Assembly: GCF_011759705.1 (NCBI RefSeq)
Contig: NZ_JAAOZF010000002.1
Location: 744,001-808,000 of the forward strand
From: Microbacterium ulmi
GTDB lineage: Bacteria; Actinomycetota; Actinomycetes; Actinomycetales; Microbacteriaceae
Direction: 5' to 3'
DNA: 64,000 bases
Below the pieces are notes generated by a model. That model made no database searches, had not been told where the DNA came from, and worked only from the letters and a program-made list of their open reading frames with translations. Positions 1-6,379 of the stretch are shown here, one piece after another (positions within the stretch are counted from its first letter, which is position 1; each line of letters opens with the position of its first letter). The position numbers and the translations under genes are program-made.

Positions 1-462
1 GAGAGGATTGCAGCTCGCGTTGCGTCCGTAGAAGCTCTCGAAGAACACCGCGTTCTCGAGTCCGCCCGGCCGCGTCGCATAGCGCCGCTCGAGGGCGTCC
101 TGGCCTTCGCCCGAGTCGTAGGCGGGGTCGATCGGCGGGCCGATCGTGACGGACCACCCCGACAGCGACGCCCGCAGGGTGCCGAGAAGCACGAGGGGCA
201 CGTCGGGGGGAGCTTCGATCTGCCCCGCGCCATCCGCGCGGACGACGCGAAGCTCGTACTCGCCGGCGGGAAGCGGCAGCTCGGGGCCGCCCCAGCGAGC
301 CGCCCGCAGCCGGAGCGCCGCCTTCCACGTCCTGCCGCGACCCGTGACGGATGCCGCGACTCGCGCGCGGGCGCCCACGAGCTCGATCGAGTCCGGTCGC
401 GGACCCTCGCCCGAGAGGATCAGGCTCGCCCCGCCGTCGGAGCTGAACCGGGCGTCGGTCAT
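1..462 (-). CDS. CDP-glycerol glycerophosphotransferase family protein, N-terminal part (cut by window edge)
   Basis: This gene starts at an ATG at 462 that overlaps the stop of the upstream gene in an ATGA junction, so the two are translationally coupled. Only the first 154 residues are inside the window and the frame is open to base 1. The visible part is a beta-rich N-terminal region ending in ENAVFFESFYGRNASCNP (about residues 136-153). That phrase is typical of TagF-like enzymes just before their glycosyltransferase fold; they polymerise glycerol phosphate from CDP-glycerol onto wall teichoic acid at the inner membrane face. The catalytic half lies outside the window, so polymerase versus primase cannot be settled. 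Family call is fairly secure; exact substrate is inference. Confidence 0.72.
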   Translation of the reverse strand, partial: MTDARFSSDGGASLILSGEGPRPDSIELVGARARVAASVTGRGRTWKAALRLRAARWGGPELPLPAGEYELRVVRADGAGQIEAPPDVPLVLLGTLRASLSGWSVTIGPPIDPAYDSGEGQDALERRYATRPGGLENAVFFESFYGRNASCNPL

Positions 463-1730
463 GTGGTTCCCTTCGTCTCGGCGGGAGGCTGCTCCCCCAG
501 GCCCGCCAGGATGGCACGGTACACCCTGCAGGCGTTCTGTCCGTCGCGGAACGCATGCACGCGCGCGTCGAGGCTGCGCGCGCGTTCGAGACGCTCCTCG
601 CGTGCCCCGTCGTCGCCGAAGGTCTCGTCGAGCCGCGCGACGGCGTCGGCCCACGTCGTCGACGCGTCGCCGCCCGCGACGTCCTCGAACCGCCCGTAGA
701 AGCCCCGCCGCCGCGCGTAGGCCTCGACGTCGGGCGCGAGGAACACGACGGGCAGGGGCACGAGCGACGAGTCGAACACGAGGGACGAGTAGTCGGTCAC
801 GAGCGCGTCGAACCCCGGCAGGAGCGGCGTGACGTCGGCGACGAGGTCGCTGCCGAGCCCGCGGACTCGGTCGGTCGCGACAGGGGGTGCGTAGTCGCCC
901 TCGCCGAGGTGGTGCGATCGGACCAGGAGCACGGCGTCCCGCCGCTCCAGCATGCCGAGGATCGCCGTCCACTCGTCGGCGGTCGGGACGGCAGGGTCGG
1001 GCTCGCCGTCGCGCCACGTCGGGGCGTACAGGACGAGCCTCGCGCCGGCGTCGACCCCGCCGACGGCCGCCTCGATGCCCGCGCGGGCGGCCGCGCGCCG
1101 CTCGGCGGCCGTGCCGCGAGCCAGCACGTCGACTCGCGGCTCGCCCGTGACGGGCACGCGTGCGTCGGGCAGCGCGAAGGCGGACTCGAGGCGCCCGCGC
1201 ACGAGATGCGACGCGGCCGGCAGCACCGCGATCCGTCGCGCGGCGCCCCGGTAGAGCGCGGCCAGCAGACGCGAGAGGCCCGGCACGCGGCGCAGGATCG
1301 ACGGCGCCCGCGTCGTCTCCGGCGAGTCGAGGCCGATCCTCTTGAGCGGGATGCCGTGCCACAGCTGAACGATGAAGGCGCCCGCCTGCGCGTACCGGTT
1401 CGCGTCGCCGAACCCGTGCGTCACGACGACGACGCGCGCGCGAGCGGTGCGCCAGAAGCCGCGGAGGGAGTACGCGGGAACGTGCGGGATGCCGCGGGCC
1501 GCGGCATCCTGAGCCTGACGGTGGTTCGCCACGAGCCAGACGGCAGGCCTGCCCTCGGCCGCGACGACCTCCCACAGCGCGAGCGCGCCGTCCGCGATGC
1601 CGACGGCGCACCCGAACACCCATTCGTCGCGCGTGCGCGGGATCACGAGGGTGGCGAGACGGCCTGCGAGGTAGAGCGGGATGCGGACGAGCTTGCTCAG
1701 GTTTCCCGCGCCGAACGAGAAGGACGCCAC
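459..1730 (-). CDS. CDP-glycerol glycerophosphotransferase family protein (TagB/TagF-like)
   Basis: A 423-residue enzyme of the teichoic-acid glycerophosphotransferase family, expected to transfer glycerol phosphate from CDP-glycerol to a lipid-linked acceptor at the cytoplasmic membrane. The sequence shows the family landmarks: QLWHGIPLKRIG at about residues 122-133, VLYAPTWRDG at 233-242, a His pair in RSHH near 273 and TDYSSLVFD at 312-320. The N-terminus has a basic amphipathic stretch suited to membrane binding. The GTG start at 1730 is supported by a TAGGCT -10 element exactly six bases upstream and by no Shine-Dalgarno, so it is probably read from a leaderless mRNA. It is coupled to the following partial family member, suggesting a two-enzyme wall polymer step. 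Confidence 0.85.
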   Translation of the reverse strand: MASFSFGAGNLSKLVRIPLYLAGRLATLVIPRTRDEWVFGCAVGIADGALALWEVVAAEGRPAVWLVANHRQAQDAAARGIPHVPAYSLRGFWRTARARVVVVTHGFGDANRYAQAGAFIVQLWHGIPLKRIGLDSPETTRAPSILRRVPGLSRLLAALYRGAARRIAVLPAASHLVRGRLESAFALPDARVPVTGEPRVDVLARGTAAERRAAARAGIEAAVGGVDAGARLVLYAPTWRDGEPDPAVPTADEWTAILGMLERRDAVLLVRSHHLGEGDYAPPVATDRVRGLGSDLVADVTPLLPGFDALVTDYSSLVFDSSLVPLPVVFLAPDVEAYARRRGFYGRFEDVAGGDASTTWADAVARLDETFGDDGAREERLERARSLDARVHAFRDGQNACRVYRAILAGLGEQPPAETKGTT

Positions 1731-1759
1731 CCCGCGAGCCTATCGCGGGGCGGCGTCCT
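1721..1759 (-). terminator. Strong hairpin after the HtrA gene, containing the next gene's promoter and start
   Basis: Arms at 1721-1737 and 1743-1759 pair over 17 positions with a single A/C mismatch, around a five-base loop. It begins 14 bases after the HtrA stop. There is no U-tract. The loop plus one arm base is the -10 element of the glycerophosphotransferase gene. Confidence 0.65.
1737..1742 (-). promoter_or_regulatory. TAGGCT -10 element for the glycerophosphotransferase pair
   Basis: Minus-strand TAGGCT is followed by six bases (CGCGGG) and the GTG start at 1730. No ribosome binding site fits between, so transcription probably starts at the start codon. Confidence 0.6.
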
Positions 1760-1773
1760 GTTCCCGAAGGGGC

Positions 1774-3459
1774 CTACTCCGTGGGGAGGGACCCCAGCGT
1801 CACGTCGACGGTCTGGGTCCGGCCGTCGCGCACGAACGTCACGGTGGCCTTGCTCCCTGCCGCGACGGCGCGCACCTGCGCCGTGAGGTCGGTCGCGTCG
1901 GTCACGGGCGTGCCGTTGAACGCCGTCACGGTGTCGCCGGGCTGGAGCCCCGCCGCGGCGGCGGCGCCGCCCGCCGTGATCTCCTTGATGTACGCGCCCG
2001 TGATCGTCGAGCCCTCGACGGATGCCGCGGCCTGCACTGTGGCCCCGAGCAGGCCGTGGGTCGCCGCGCCGTCGGCGATGATCTCGTCGCTGATGCGCTT
2101 GACGATGGTCGACGGGATCGAGAAGCCGACGCCGATCGAGCCGGACTCCCCGCCCGACCCGCCCGCCGTCGCGATCGCGACGTTGATCCCGATGAGCTTG
2201 CCCTCGGAGTCGACGAGCGCGCCGCCCGAGTTGCCGGGGTTGATGGCCGCATCGGTCTGGATGACCGCGATCTTGATCGTGTCGGCCGTCTGCTGCGGCG
2301 ACTGGCCCTGGCCGAAGTCGAAGAAGAACGGGCCTTCCTGGCCGTTCTCCTGACCGCCCTCGTCGTCCTGCTCGCCGTCCTGTGCGCTCGAGTCGGGCGC
2401 GGCCGAGGACGCGATCTCGATCGAGCGGTTGAGGGCGCTCACGATGCCGGTCGTGACGGTGTTCGACAGACCGAGCGGCGCGCCGACGGCGACGGTCTGG
2501 TCGCCCACGTTGAGCTTCGACGAGTCGCCGAACCGGATCGGGGTGAGCCCCGACGCGTCCTCCAGCTTGATGACGGCGAGGTCGTACGTCGGGTCGGTGC
2601 CGACGACCGTCGCGTCGTATACCTGCCCGTCGGACGTCGTCACGCGGATCGCGGCATTGCCCGTGGCGCCGTCGAGGGTCACGACATGCGTGTTGGTGAC
2701 GACGTAGCCGTCCTCCGTGAGCACGACGCCCGACCCCGTACCGCCGCTGGACCCGCTCGAGGCCGAGATCGTGACGACGCTCGGGACGACCTTGGCCGCG
2801 ATCGCGGTCGTCTGGTTGACGGAGCCGGTGTCGTTGACCGTGACGGTCGCCGGCCCGCTCTGCGGAGCGGATGCCGTCGGCGCGAACAGCGCGAATCCTG
2901 CCGCCGAGCCGCCGAGGCCCGCCGCACCGCCGACGATGGCCGCCGCGACGAGGAGCCCCACGACCTTGCCCGCACCCGACTTCTTCTTCGTGTCGGTGCC
3001 CGCGGCCGCCTGCTGGCCGCCGAGGGGGAGGGTGGGCTGCGTCTGGCTCGCGCCGTACGGGGCTCCGCTCTGCCCGGAGGCCGCGGCGCCGAACGACGAC
3101 CCGTACGGCGGCTGCGCCGGCTGGCCGGCGTATCCCTGCGGCCGCGGCGTGCCGTACGGCTGTCCGTAGCCCTGCGGCGGGTACGCGGGGTAGCCCTGCG
3201 GCCCTGCGACGCCGGGCTGCGCGGGGCTGCCGGGTTGCGGCGCGACGCCGGGCTGCGCGGGATTGCCGGGCTGCGGTGCGGCGCCTGCGGACTGCGCCGC
3301 GGCGTGGGCGGGCTGCGCGGGCACGGACGGCTGGCCGTAGCCGACCGCGTGCGGCGTCTGGGTGGGAGCGGGTGCCGCGGCGGCGGCATCCGGGCTCGCC
3401 GGAGTCGTCCCTGCGTCGCTCGTGGAATCTGCGGGGCCGTTGCCCTGGATGTCGCTCAT
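1774..3459 (-). CDS. HtrA/DegP-like membrane-anchored serine protease with PDZ domain
   Basis: A 561-residue trypsin-like protease expected to degrade or process misfolded proteins outside the membrane. Residues 1-155 are a cytoplasmic Pro/Gln/Gly/Tyr-rich low-complexity arm with repeated QPG units. Three lysines (158-160) precede a single membrane helix at about 166-192. The protease domain carries His258 (TNTHVV), Asp293 (YDLAVIKL) and Ser411 (GNSGGAL), a complete triad. An acidic Gln/Glu/Asp-rich insert of about 30 residues lies at 355-390, and a PDZ domain ends the protein. The ATG at 3459 is chosen because AGAAGGAG sits just upstream; longer versions of the frame are spurious. It is divergent from the aminotransferase. 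Unlike M. tuberculosis htrA it is not beside sigE/rseA. Confidence 0.93.
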   Translation of the reverse strand: MSDIQGNGPADSTSDAGTTPASPDAAAAAPAPTQTPHAVGYGQPSVPAQPAHAAAQSAGAAPQPGNPAQPGVAPQPGSPAQPGVAGPQGYPAYPPQGYGQPYGTPRPQGYAGQPAQPPYGSSFGAAASGQSGAPYGASQTQPTLPLGGQQAAAGTDTKKKSGAGKVVGLLVAAAIVGGAAGLGGSAAGFALFAPTASAPQSGPATVTVNDTGSVNQTTAIAAKVVPSVVTISASSGSSGGTGSGVVLTEDGYVVTNTHVVTLDGATGNAAIRVTTSDGQVYDATVVGTDPTYDLAVIKLEDASGLTPIRFGDSSKLNVGDQTVAVGAPLGLSNTVTTGIVSALNRSIEIASSAAPDSSAQDGEQDDEGGQENGQEGPFFFDFGQGQSPQQTADTIKIAVIQTDAAINPGNSGGALVDSEGKLIGINVAIATAGGSGGESGSIGVGFSIPSTIVKRISDEIIADGAATHGLLGATVQAAASVEGSTITGAYIKEITAGGAAAAAGLQPGDTVTAFNGTPVTDATDLTAQVRAVAAGSKATVTFVRDGRTQTVDVTLGSLPTE

Positions 3460-3545
3460 CGTTGCTCCTTCTGACCAAGCGGTTACCACGATGCCGCGCA
3501 TTGCTGTGGGTTTCTTATGCCGCGAGTGGGACTCGACTATGCGAG

Positions 3546-3551
3546 TAGCGT
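3546..3551 (+). promoter_or_regulatory. TAGCGT -10 element for the aminotransferase gene
   Basis: TAGCGT is separated from the ATG at 3559 by seven bases with no Shine-Dalgarno, which supports this ATG rather than the in-frame GTG at 3550 that overlaps the element. Confidence 0.5.
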
Positions 3552-3558
3552 GAACCGG

Positions 3559-4758
3559 ATGCGAGAGATTCCCGGCGCCTGGCGTCGCACCCTGGAAGGG
3601 GCGGGCCTCATCGGCGCCGACGGCTCGACACGTCCTACCATCTTCGCCGAGATGAGCGCACTCGCGGCGCACACGGGAGCGATCAACCTCGGGCAGGGCT
3701 TCCCCGACGAGGACGGGCCGTCCGAGGTGCTCGACGCAGCGCGCGCCGCGATCGCCCACGGCGTCAACCAGTATCCGCCGGGGCGCGGCATCCCCGATCT
3801 CCTGGCGGCCGTCGCCGAGCACCAGGAGCGCTTCTACGGCCTCCACCTCGATCCCGCCCGCGACGTGCTCGTCACCGCGGGCGCGACGGAGGCCCTCGCG
3901 GCGACCCTCCTGGCTCTCATCGACGGCCCCGATGACGAGGTCGTCGTGTTCGAGCCCTACTACGACTCGTATGCCGCGGTCATCGCCCTTGCGGGGGCGC
4001 GGCTCGTGACGGTTCCGCTGCGCTGGCCCGACTTCCAGCCGGATCTCGACGAGCTTCGGGATGCCGTGACCGACCGCACACGCGTCATCCTCGTGAACGA
4101 CCCGCACAATCCCACGGGAGCCGTCTTCTCCCCCGACGTGCGCGCCGAGGTCGTGCGGCTCGCGAACGCGCACGATGCGATCATCGTGACGGACGAGGTC
4201 TACGAGCACCTCGTCTTCGACGAGCCGCACGTGCCCATCGCGACGCTTCCGGGAGCGTGGGACCGCACGCTCACGATCTCGTCCGGCGGCAAGACGTTCT
4301 CGACCACGGGCTGGAAGATCGGGTGGGTGTGCGGTCCGTCCGACCTCGTCGACGTCGTGCTCGCGGTCAAGCAGTGGCTCACGTACGTCAATGGGGCGCC
4401 CTTCCAGCCCGCGATCGCGACGGGCCTCAGGCTTCCCGGCGAGTACTTCGACGGGATCGCCGCGACCCTGCGCGCCAAGCGCGACCTCCTCGGCGCGGGC
4501 CTCTCGGCCGCGGGCTTCGACGTGTCGGTCCCCGCAGGCTCGTACTTCACCGTCGTCGATGCGGCGCCGCTCGGGGCGACGGATGCCGCGGCCTTCTGCC
4601 GCATGCTCCCCGCGCGTGCGGGGGTCGTCGCGATACCGCTCACGGCCTTCGTGACGCCCGCACGAGCCGGGGACTACGCGACTCTCGTGCGGTTCGCGGC
4701 GTGCAAGCGCGTCGAGGTGCTCGAGGAGGCGGCATCCCGCCTCGCGGATCTCCGCTGA
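3559..4758 (+). CDS. Class I/II PLP-dependent aminotransferase (methionine/kynurenine aminotransferase-like)
   Basis: A 399-residue fold-type I aminotransferase. The pyridoxal phosphate Lys245 sits in SSGGKTFSTTGWK; NPTG (184-187) and TDEVYEHLVF (211-220) provide the ring-stacking and aspartate contacts. INLGQGFPD near residue 42 and QYPPGRGIPD near 71 resemble the YbdL/kynurenine aminotransferase subgroup, which transaminates methionine and aromatic amino acids with 2-oxo acids. That specificity is inference from the motifs only. The gene is monocistronic and convergent with the nitrilase gene; their stop codons lie in the two arms of one hairpin. Nitrilase-superfamily omega-amidases often work with transaminases to clear alpha-keto amides, so the neighbourhood may be functional. 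Confidence 0.9.
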   Translation: MREIPGAWRRTLEGAGLIGADGSTRPTIFAEMSALAAHTGAINLGQGFPDEDGPSEVLDAARAAIAHGVNQYPPGRGIPDLLAAVAEHQERFYGLHLDPARDVLVTAGATEALAATLLALIDGPDDEVVVFEPYYDSYAAVIALAGARLVTVPLRWPDFQPDLDELRDAVTDRTRVILVNDPHNPTGAVFSPDVRAEVVRLANAHDAIIVTDEVYEHLVFDEPHVPIATLPGAWDRTLTISSGGKTFSTTGWKIGWVCGPSDLVDVVLAVKQWLTYVNGAPFQPAIATGLRLPGEYFDGIAATLRAKRDLLGAGLSAAGFDVSVPAGSYFTVVDAAPLGATDAAAFCRMLPARAGVVAIPLTAFVTPARAGDYATLVRFAACKRVEVLEEAASRLADLR

Positions 4759-4786
4759 GGCCGCCAGGGGTCATCGTCCTCAGCGG
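4752..4786. terminator. Bidirectional hairpin shared by convergent aminotransferase and nitrilase genes
   Basis: CCGCTGAGG at 4752-4760 pairs perfectly with CCTCAGCGG at 4778-4786 across a 17-base loop. The TGA of the plus gene lies in the left arm and the TGA of the minus gene in the right arm. Confidence 0.5.
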
Positions 4787-5574
4787 GCGGTCACGCGAAA
4801 GCGCCGGAGCGCGAGGGCAGGATTGACGCGCCGCACGCGCTCGACGGCCGCCTGATCGAGATGTGCGACCGCGACGTCGGTCGCTGTGCCCACCGCGGCG
4901 ATCTCGACCCCCTGAGGATCGACGATCATCGACGCGCCGACCCCCAGCGGCGGCGGGTGGTCGGCGGCCGCGACGAACACCGTGTTCTCGATCGCGCGCG
5001 CGTGCACGAGCGTGCGCCAGTGGTGCTCCTTGAGCGGCCCGCGCACCCACTCGGCCGGAACGAGGAAGACATCCGCCCCGGCATCCGCGAGCAGGCGCCC
5101 CACCTCGGGGAACCTCAGGTCGTAGCAGGTCATGAGGCCGAACCGGAGCCCCTCGACCTCGAACGTCTCCGGTTCGGCGAGCTCGCCGGGCTCGACCCAA
5201 TCGGACTCGCGCTGGCCGAACGCGTCGTAGAGGTGCAGCTTGCGATAGCGCGCCCGCACACCGTCGGCGGCGACCGCGACGACGGTGTTGCGGACGCGCC
5301 GCCCGTCTCCGCCGCGTTCGAGCAGACCCGCGACGACGACCAGACCGTGCTCGGCGGCGATGCGCGCGAGAGCCGAGGTGAACGGGCCGTCGACCTCCTG
5401 GGCGTGCGCGGCGAGAGACTCGTCGAACAGGTCGACGAAGTAGCTCGAGTACTCCGGGAACACGACGACGCGCGCTCCGCGCTGCGCCGCCGTCGAGGCG
5501 AGCTGCGCGATGACCTCGAGGTTCGCCTCCGTGTCGGCGGCGGGAGCGAACTGGGCGACGGCGACGGCGGTCAT
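4780..5574 (-). CDS. Carbon-nitrogen hydrolase of the nitrilase superfamily (amidase/omega-amidase-like)
   Basis: A 264-residue cytoplasmic amidase-fold enzyme with the complete Glu-Lys-Cys triad: Glu41 (VVFPEYSSY), Lys112 (YRKLHLYD) and Cys150 (GLMTCYDLRFPE). The length is typical of the stand-alone branch that hydrolyses small amides such as deaminated glutathione or alpha-keto acid amides. The substrate cannot be read from sequence. The ATG at 5574 is favoured over the upstream in-frame start because GAGGAG lies eight bases before it, and because it overlaps the preceding gene's stop as ATGA. It is therefore translated together with the small membrane protein. Confidence 0.88.
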   Translation of the reverse strand: MTAVAVAQFAPAADTEANLEVIAQLASTAAQRGARVVVFPEYSSYFVDLFDESLAAHAQEVDGPFTSALARIAAEHGLVVVAGLLERGGDGRRVRNTVVAVAADGVRARYRKLHLYDAFGQRESDWVEPGELAEPETFEVEGLRFGLMTCYDLRFPEVGRLLADAGADVFLVPAEWVRGPLKEHHWRTLVHARAIENTVFVAAADHPPPLGVGASMIVDPQGVEIAAVGTATDVAVAHLDQAAVERVRRVNPALALRRFRVTAR

Positions 5575-6074
5575 CGAGGACTCCTCGCGAAGTGACGGGC
5601 ACGGATGACGGCGGGGGCGATGAGCCACAGAGTCGCCAGCACCGCCAGAAGCATGGCGATGGCGATCCAGGATGCCGCGTCTCCCACGACGACGTCGAAG
5701 ACGAACCCGACGACCCCCACGAGGAGGATCGCGACCGTCACGAGCGAGGTCACGAGCGCCGCGTGCCCGTACGCGACGACGACCTCCTTGGCCCGGCGCC
5801 GGAAGAGCACGCGGTGGAGAGCAACGGGGGCGAGGGCGACGATGGCGCTCAGCGCCGACAGCACGATGAGGATGAGGTAGACGAGACGCTGGCCGTTCGA
5901 CAGATCGCGGAACGCCGGCTGGAACGCGAGTGCGAGCAGGAAGCCCGTGAGGATCTGGGTGCCGGTCTGCATGACGCGCAGCTCCTGCAGCACCTCGCTC
6001 CAGTTGCGGTCGGCCCGCTCCGCGGGCGTCTCGTCACGCCCGTCGTCGAGATCGTGGGTCGCGGGATCGGGCAT
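5571..6074 (-). CDS. DUF6328-like four-helix membrane protein
   Basis: A 167-residue protein with a charged cytoplasmic N-terminus (about 35 residues) and four predicted membrane helices at about 39-55, 66-88, 101-126 and 134-154. MQTGTQILTGFLLALAFQ is the recognisable signature of a small actinobacterial membrane family of unknown function. It is the first gene of a two-gene operon with the nitrilase through an ATGA overlap. GAGGAT lies just before the ATG. No catalytic motif is visible and no function is proposed. Confidence 0.78.
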   Translation of the reverse strand: MPDPATHDLDDGRDETPAERADRNWSEVLQELRVMQTGTQILTGFLLALAFQPAFRDLSNGQRLVYLILIVLSALSAIVALAPVALHRVLFRRRAKEVVVAYGHAALVTSLVTVAILLVGVVGFVFDVVVGDAASWIAIAMLLAVLATLWLIAPAVIRARHFARSPR

Positions 6075-6203
6075 GGTTCATCCTCGCCCGTGCCGGATGC
6101 CGTGGCAAGCGCGGGCGGCGGCCCTTGCTCGCCGCGGCGGCACAACCCGGCCGCCGCCCGGGACCCCCAGACGCAGGTTCGCGGGCGCCGATCCACGGAC
6201 GAC

Positions 6204-6242
6204 ATGAAGAAGGCCCGGTCCTTCGGACCGGGCCTTCTTCAT
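6204..6242. terminator. Very strong hairpin downstream of the initiator tRNA
   Basis: An essentially perfect stem of up to 18 bp around a CTTCG-type loop. It lies immediately after the tRNA on the minus strand; the arms start with ATGAAGAAGG, so the transcript ends in a pyrimidine-rich arm rather than a long U-tract. Confidence 0.85.
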
Positions 6243-6245
6243 TCG

Positions 6246-6319
6246 TTGCGGGGACAGGATTTGAACCTGCGACCTCTGGGTTATGAGCCCAGCGAGCTAC
6301 CGAGCTGCTCCACCCCGCG
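6246..6319 (-). tRNA. Initiator tRNA-fMet (anticodon CAT)
   Basis: A 74-nt cloverleaf on the minus strand starting CGCGGGG and ending CCCCGCA plus discriminator A. C1 does not pair with A72, and the anticodon stem ends in three G-C pairs around CTCATAA; both are the classic initiator features that distinguish it from elongator tRNA-Met. The T-arm reads GCAGG-TTCAAAT-CCTGT. CCA is not encoded. It is a single-gene unit with its own -10 box and a strong terminator. Confidence 0.97.
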
Positions 6320-6329
6320 GCACATCTAA

Positions 6330-6335
6330 AGCCTA
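6330..6335 (-). promoter_or_regulatory. TAGGCT -10 element of the tRNA-fMet gene
   Basis: Minus-strand TAGGCT lies ten bases upstream of the mature 5' end of the tRNA, a normal distance for a short 5' leader removed by RNase P. No convincing -35 hexamer was found. Confidence 0.5.
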
Positions 6336-6379
6336 TCACGGCTCGGAGCGGGGATCGTCCACGGGCCCCTCCTGCGGGT

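Noticed and set aside
1681-3474. A 597-codon plus-strand frame antisense to the HtrA gene
   Set aside because: The opposite strand has a complete protease triad and PDZ domain; the shadow has Arg/Gly-rich composition and no domain.
3550-4758. GTG 3550 or ATG 3517 as the aminotransferase start
   Set aside because: Both lie in or before the TAGCGT -10 box; ATG 3559 gives the seven-base leaderless spacing and the usual family N-terminus.
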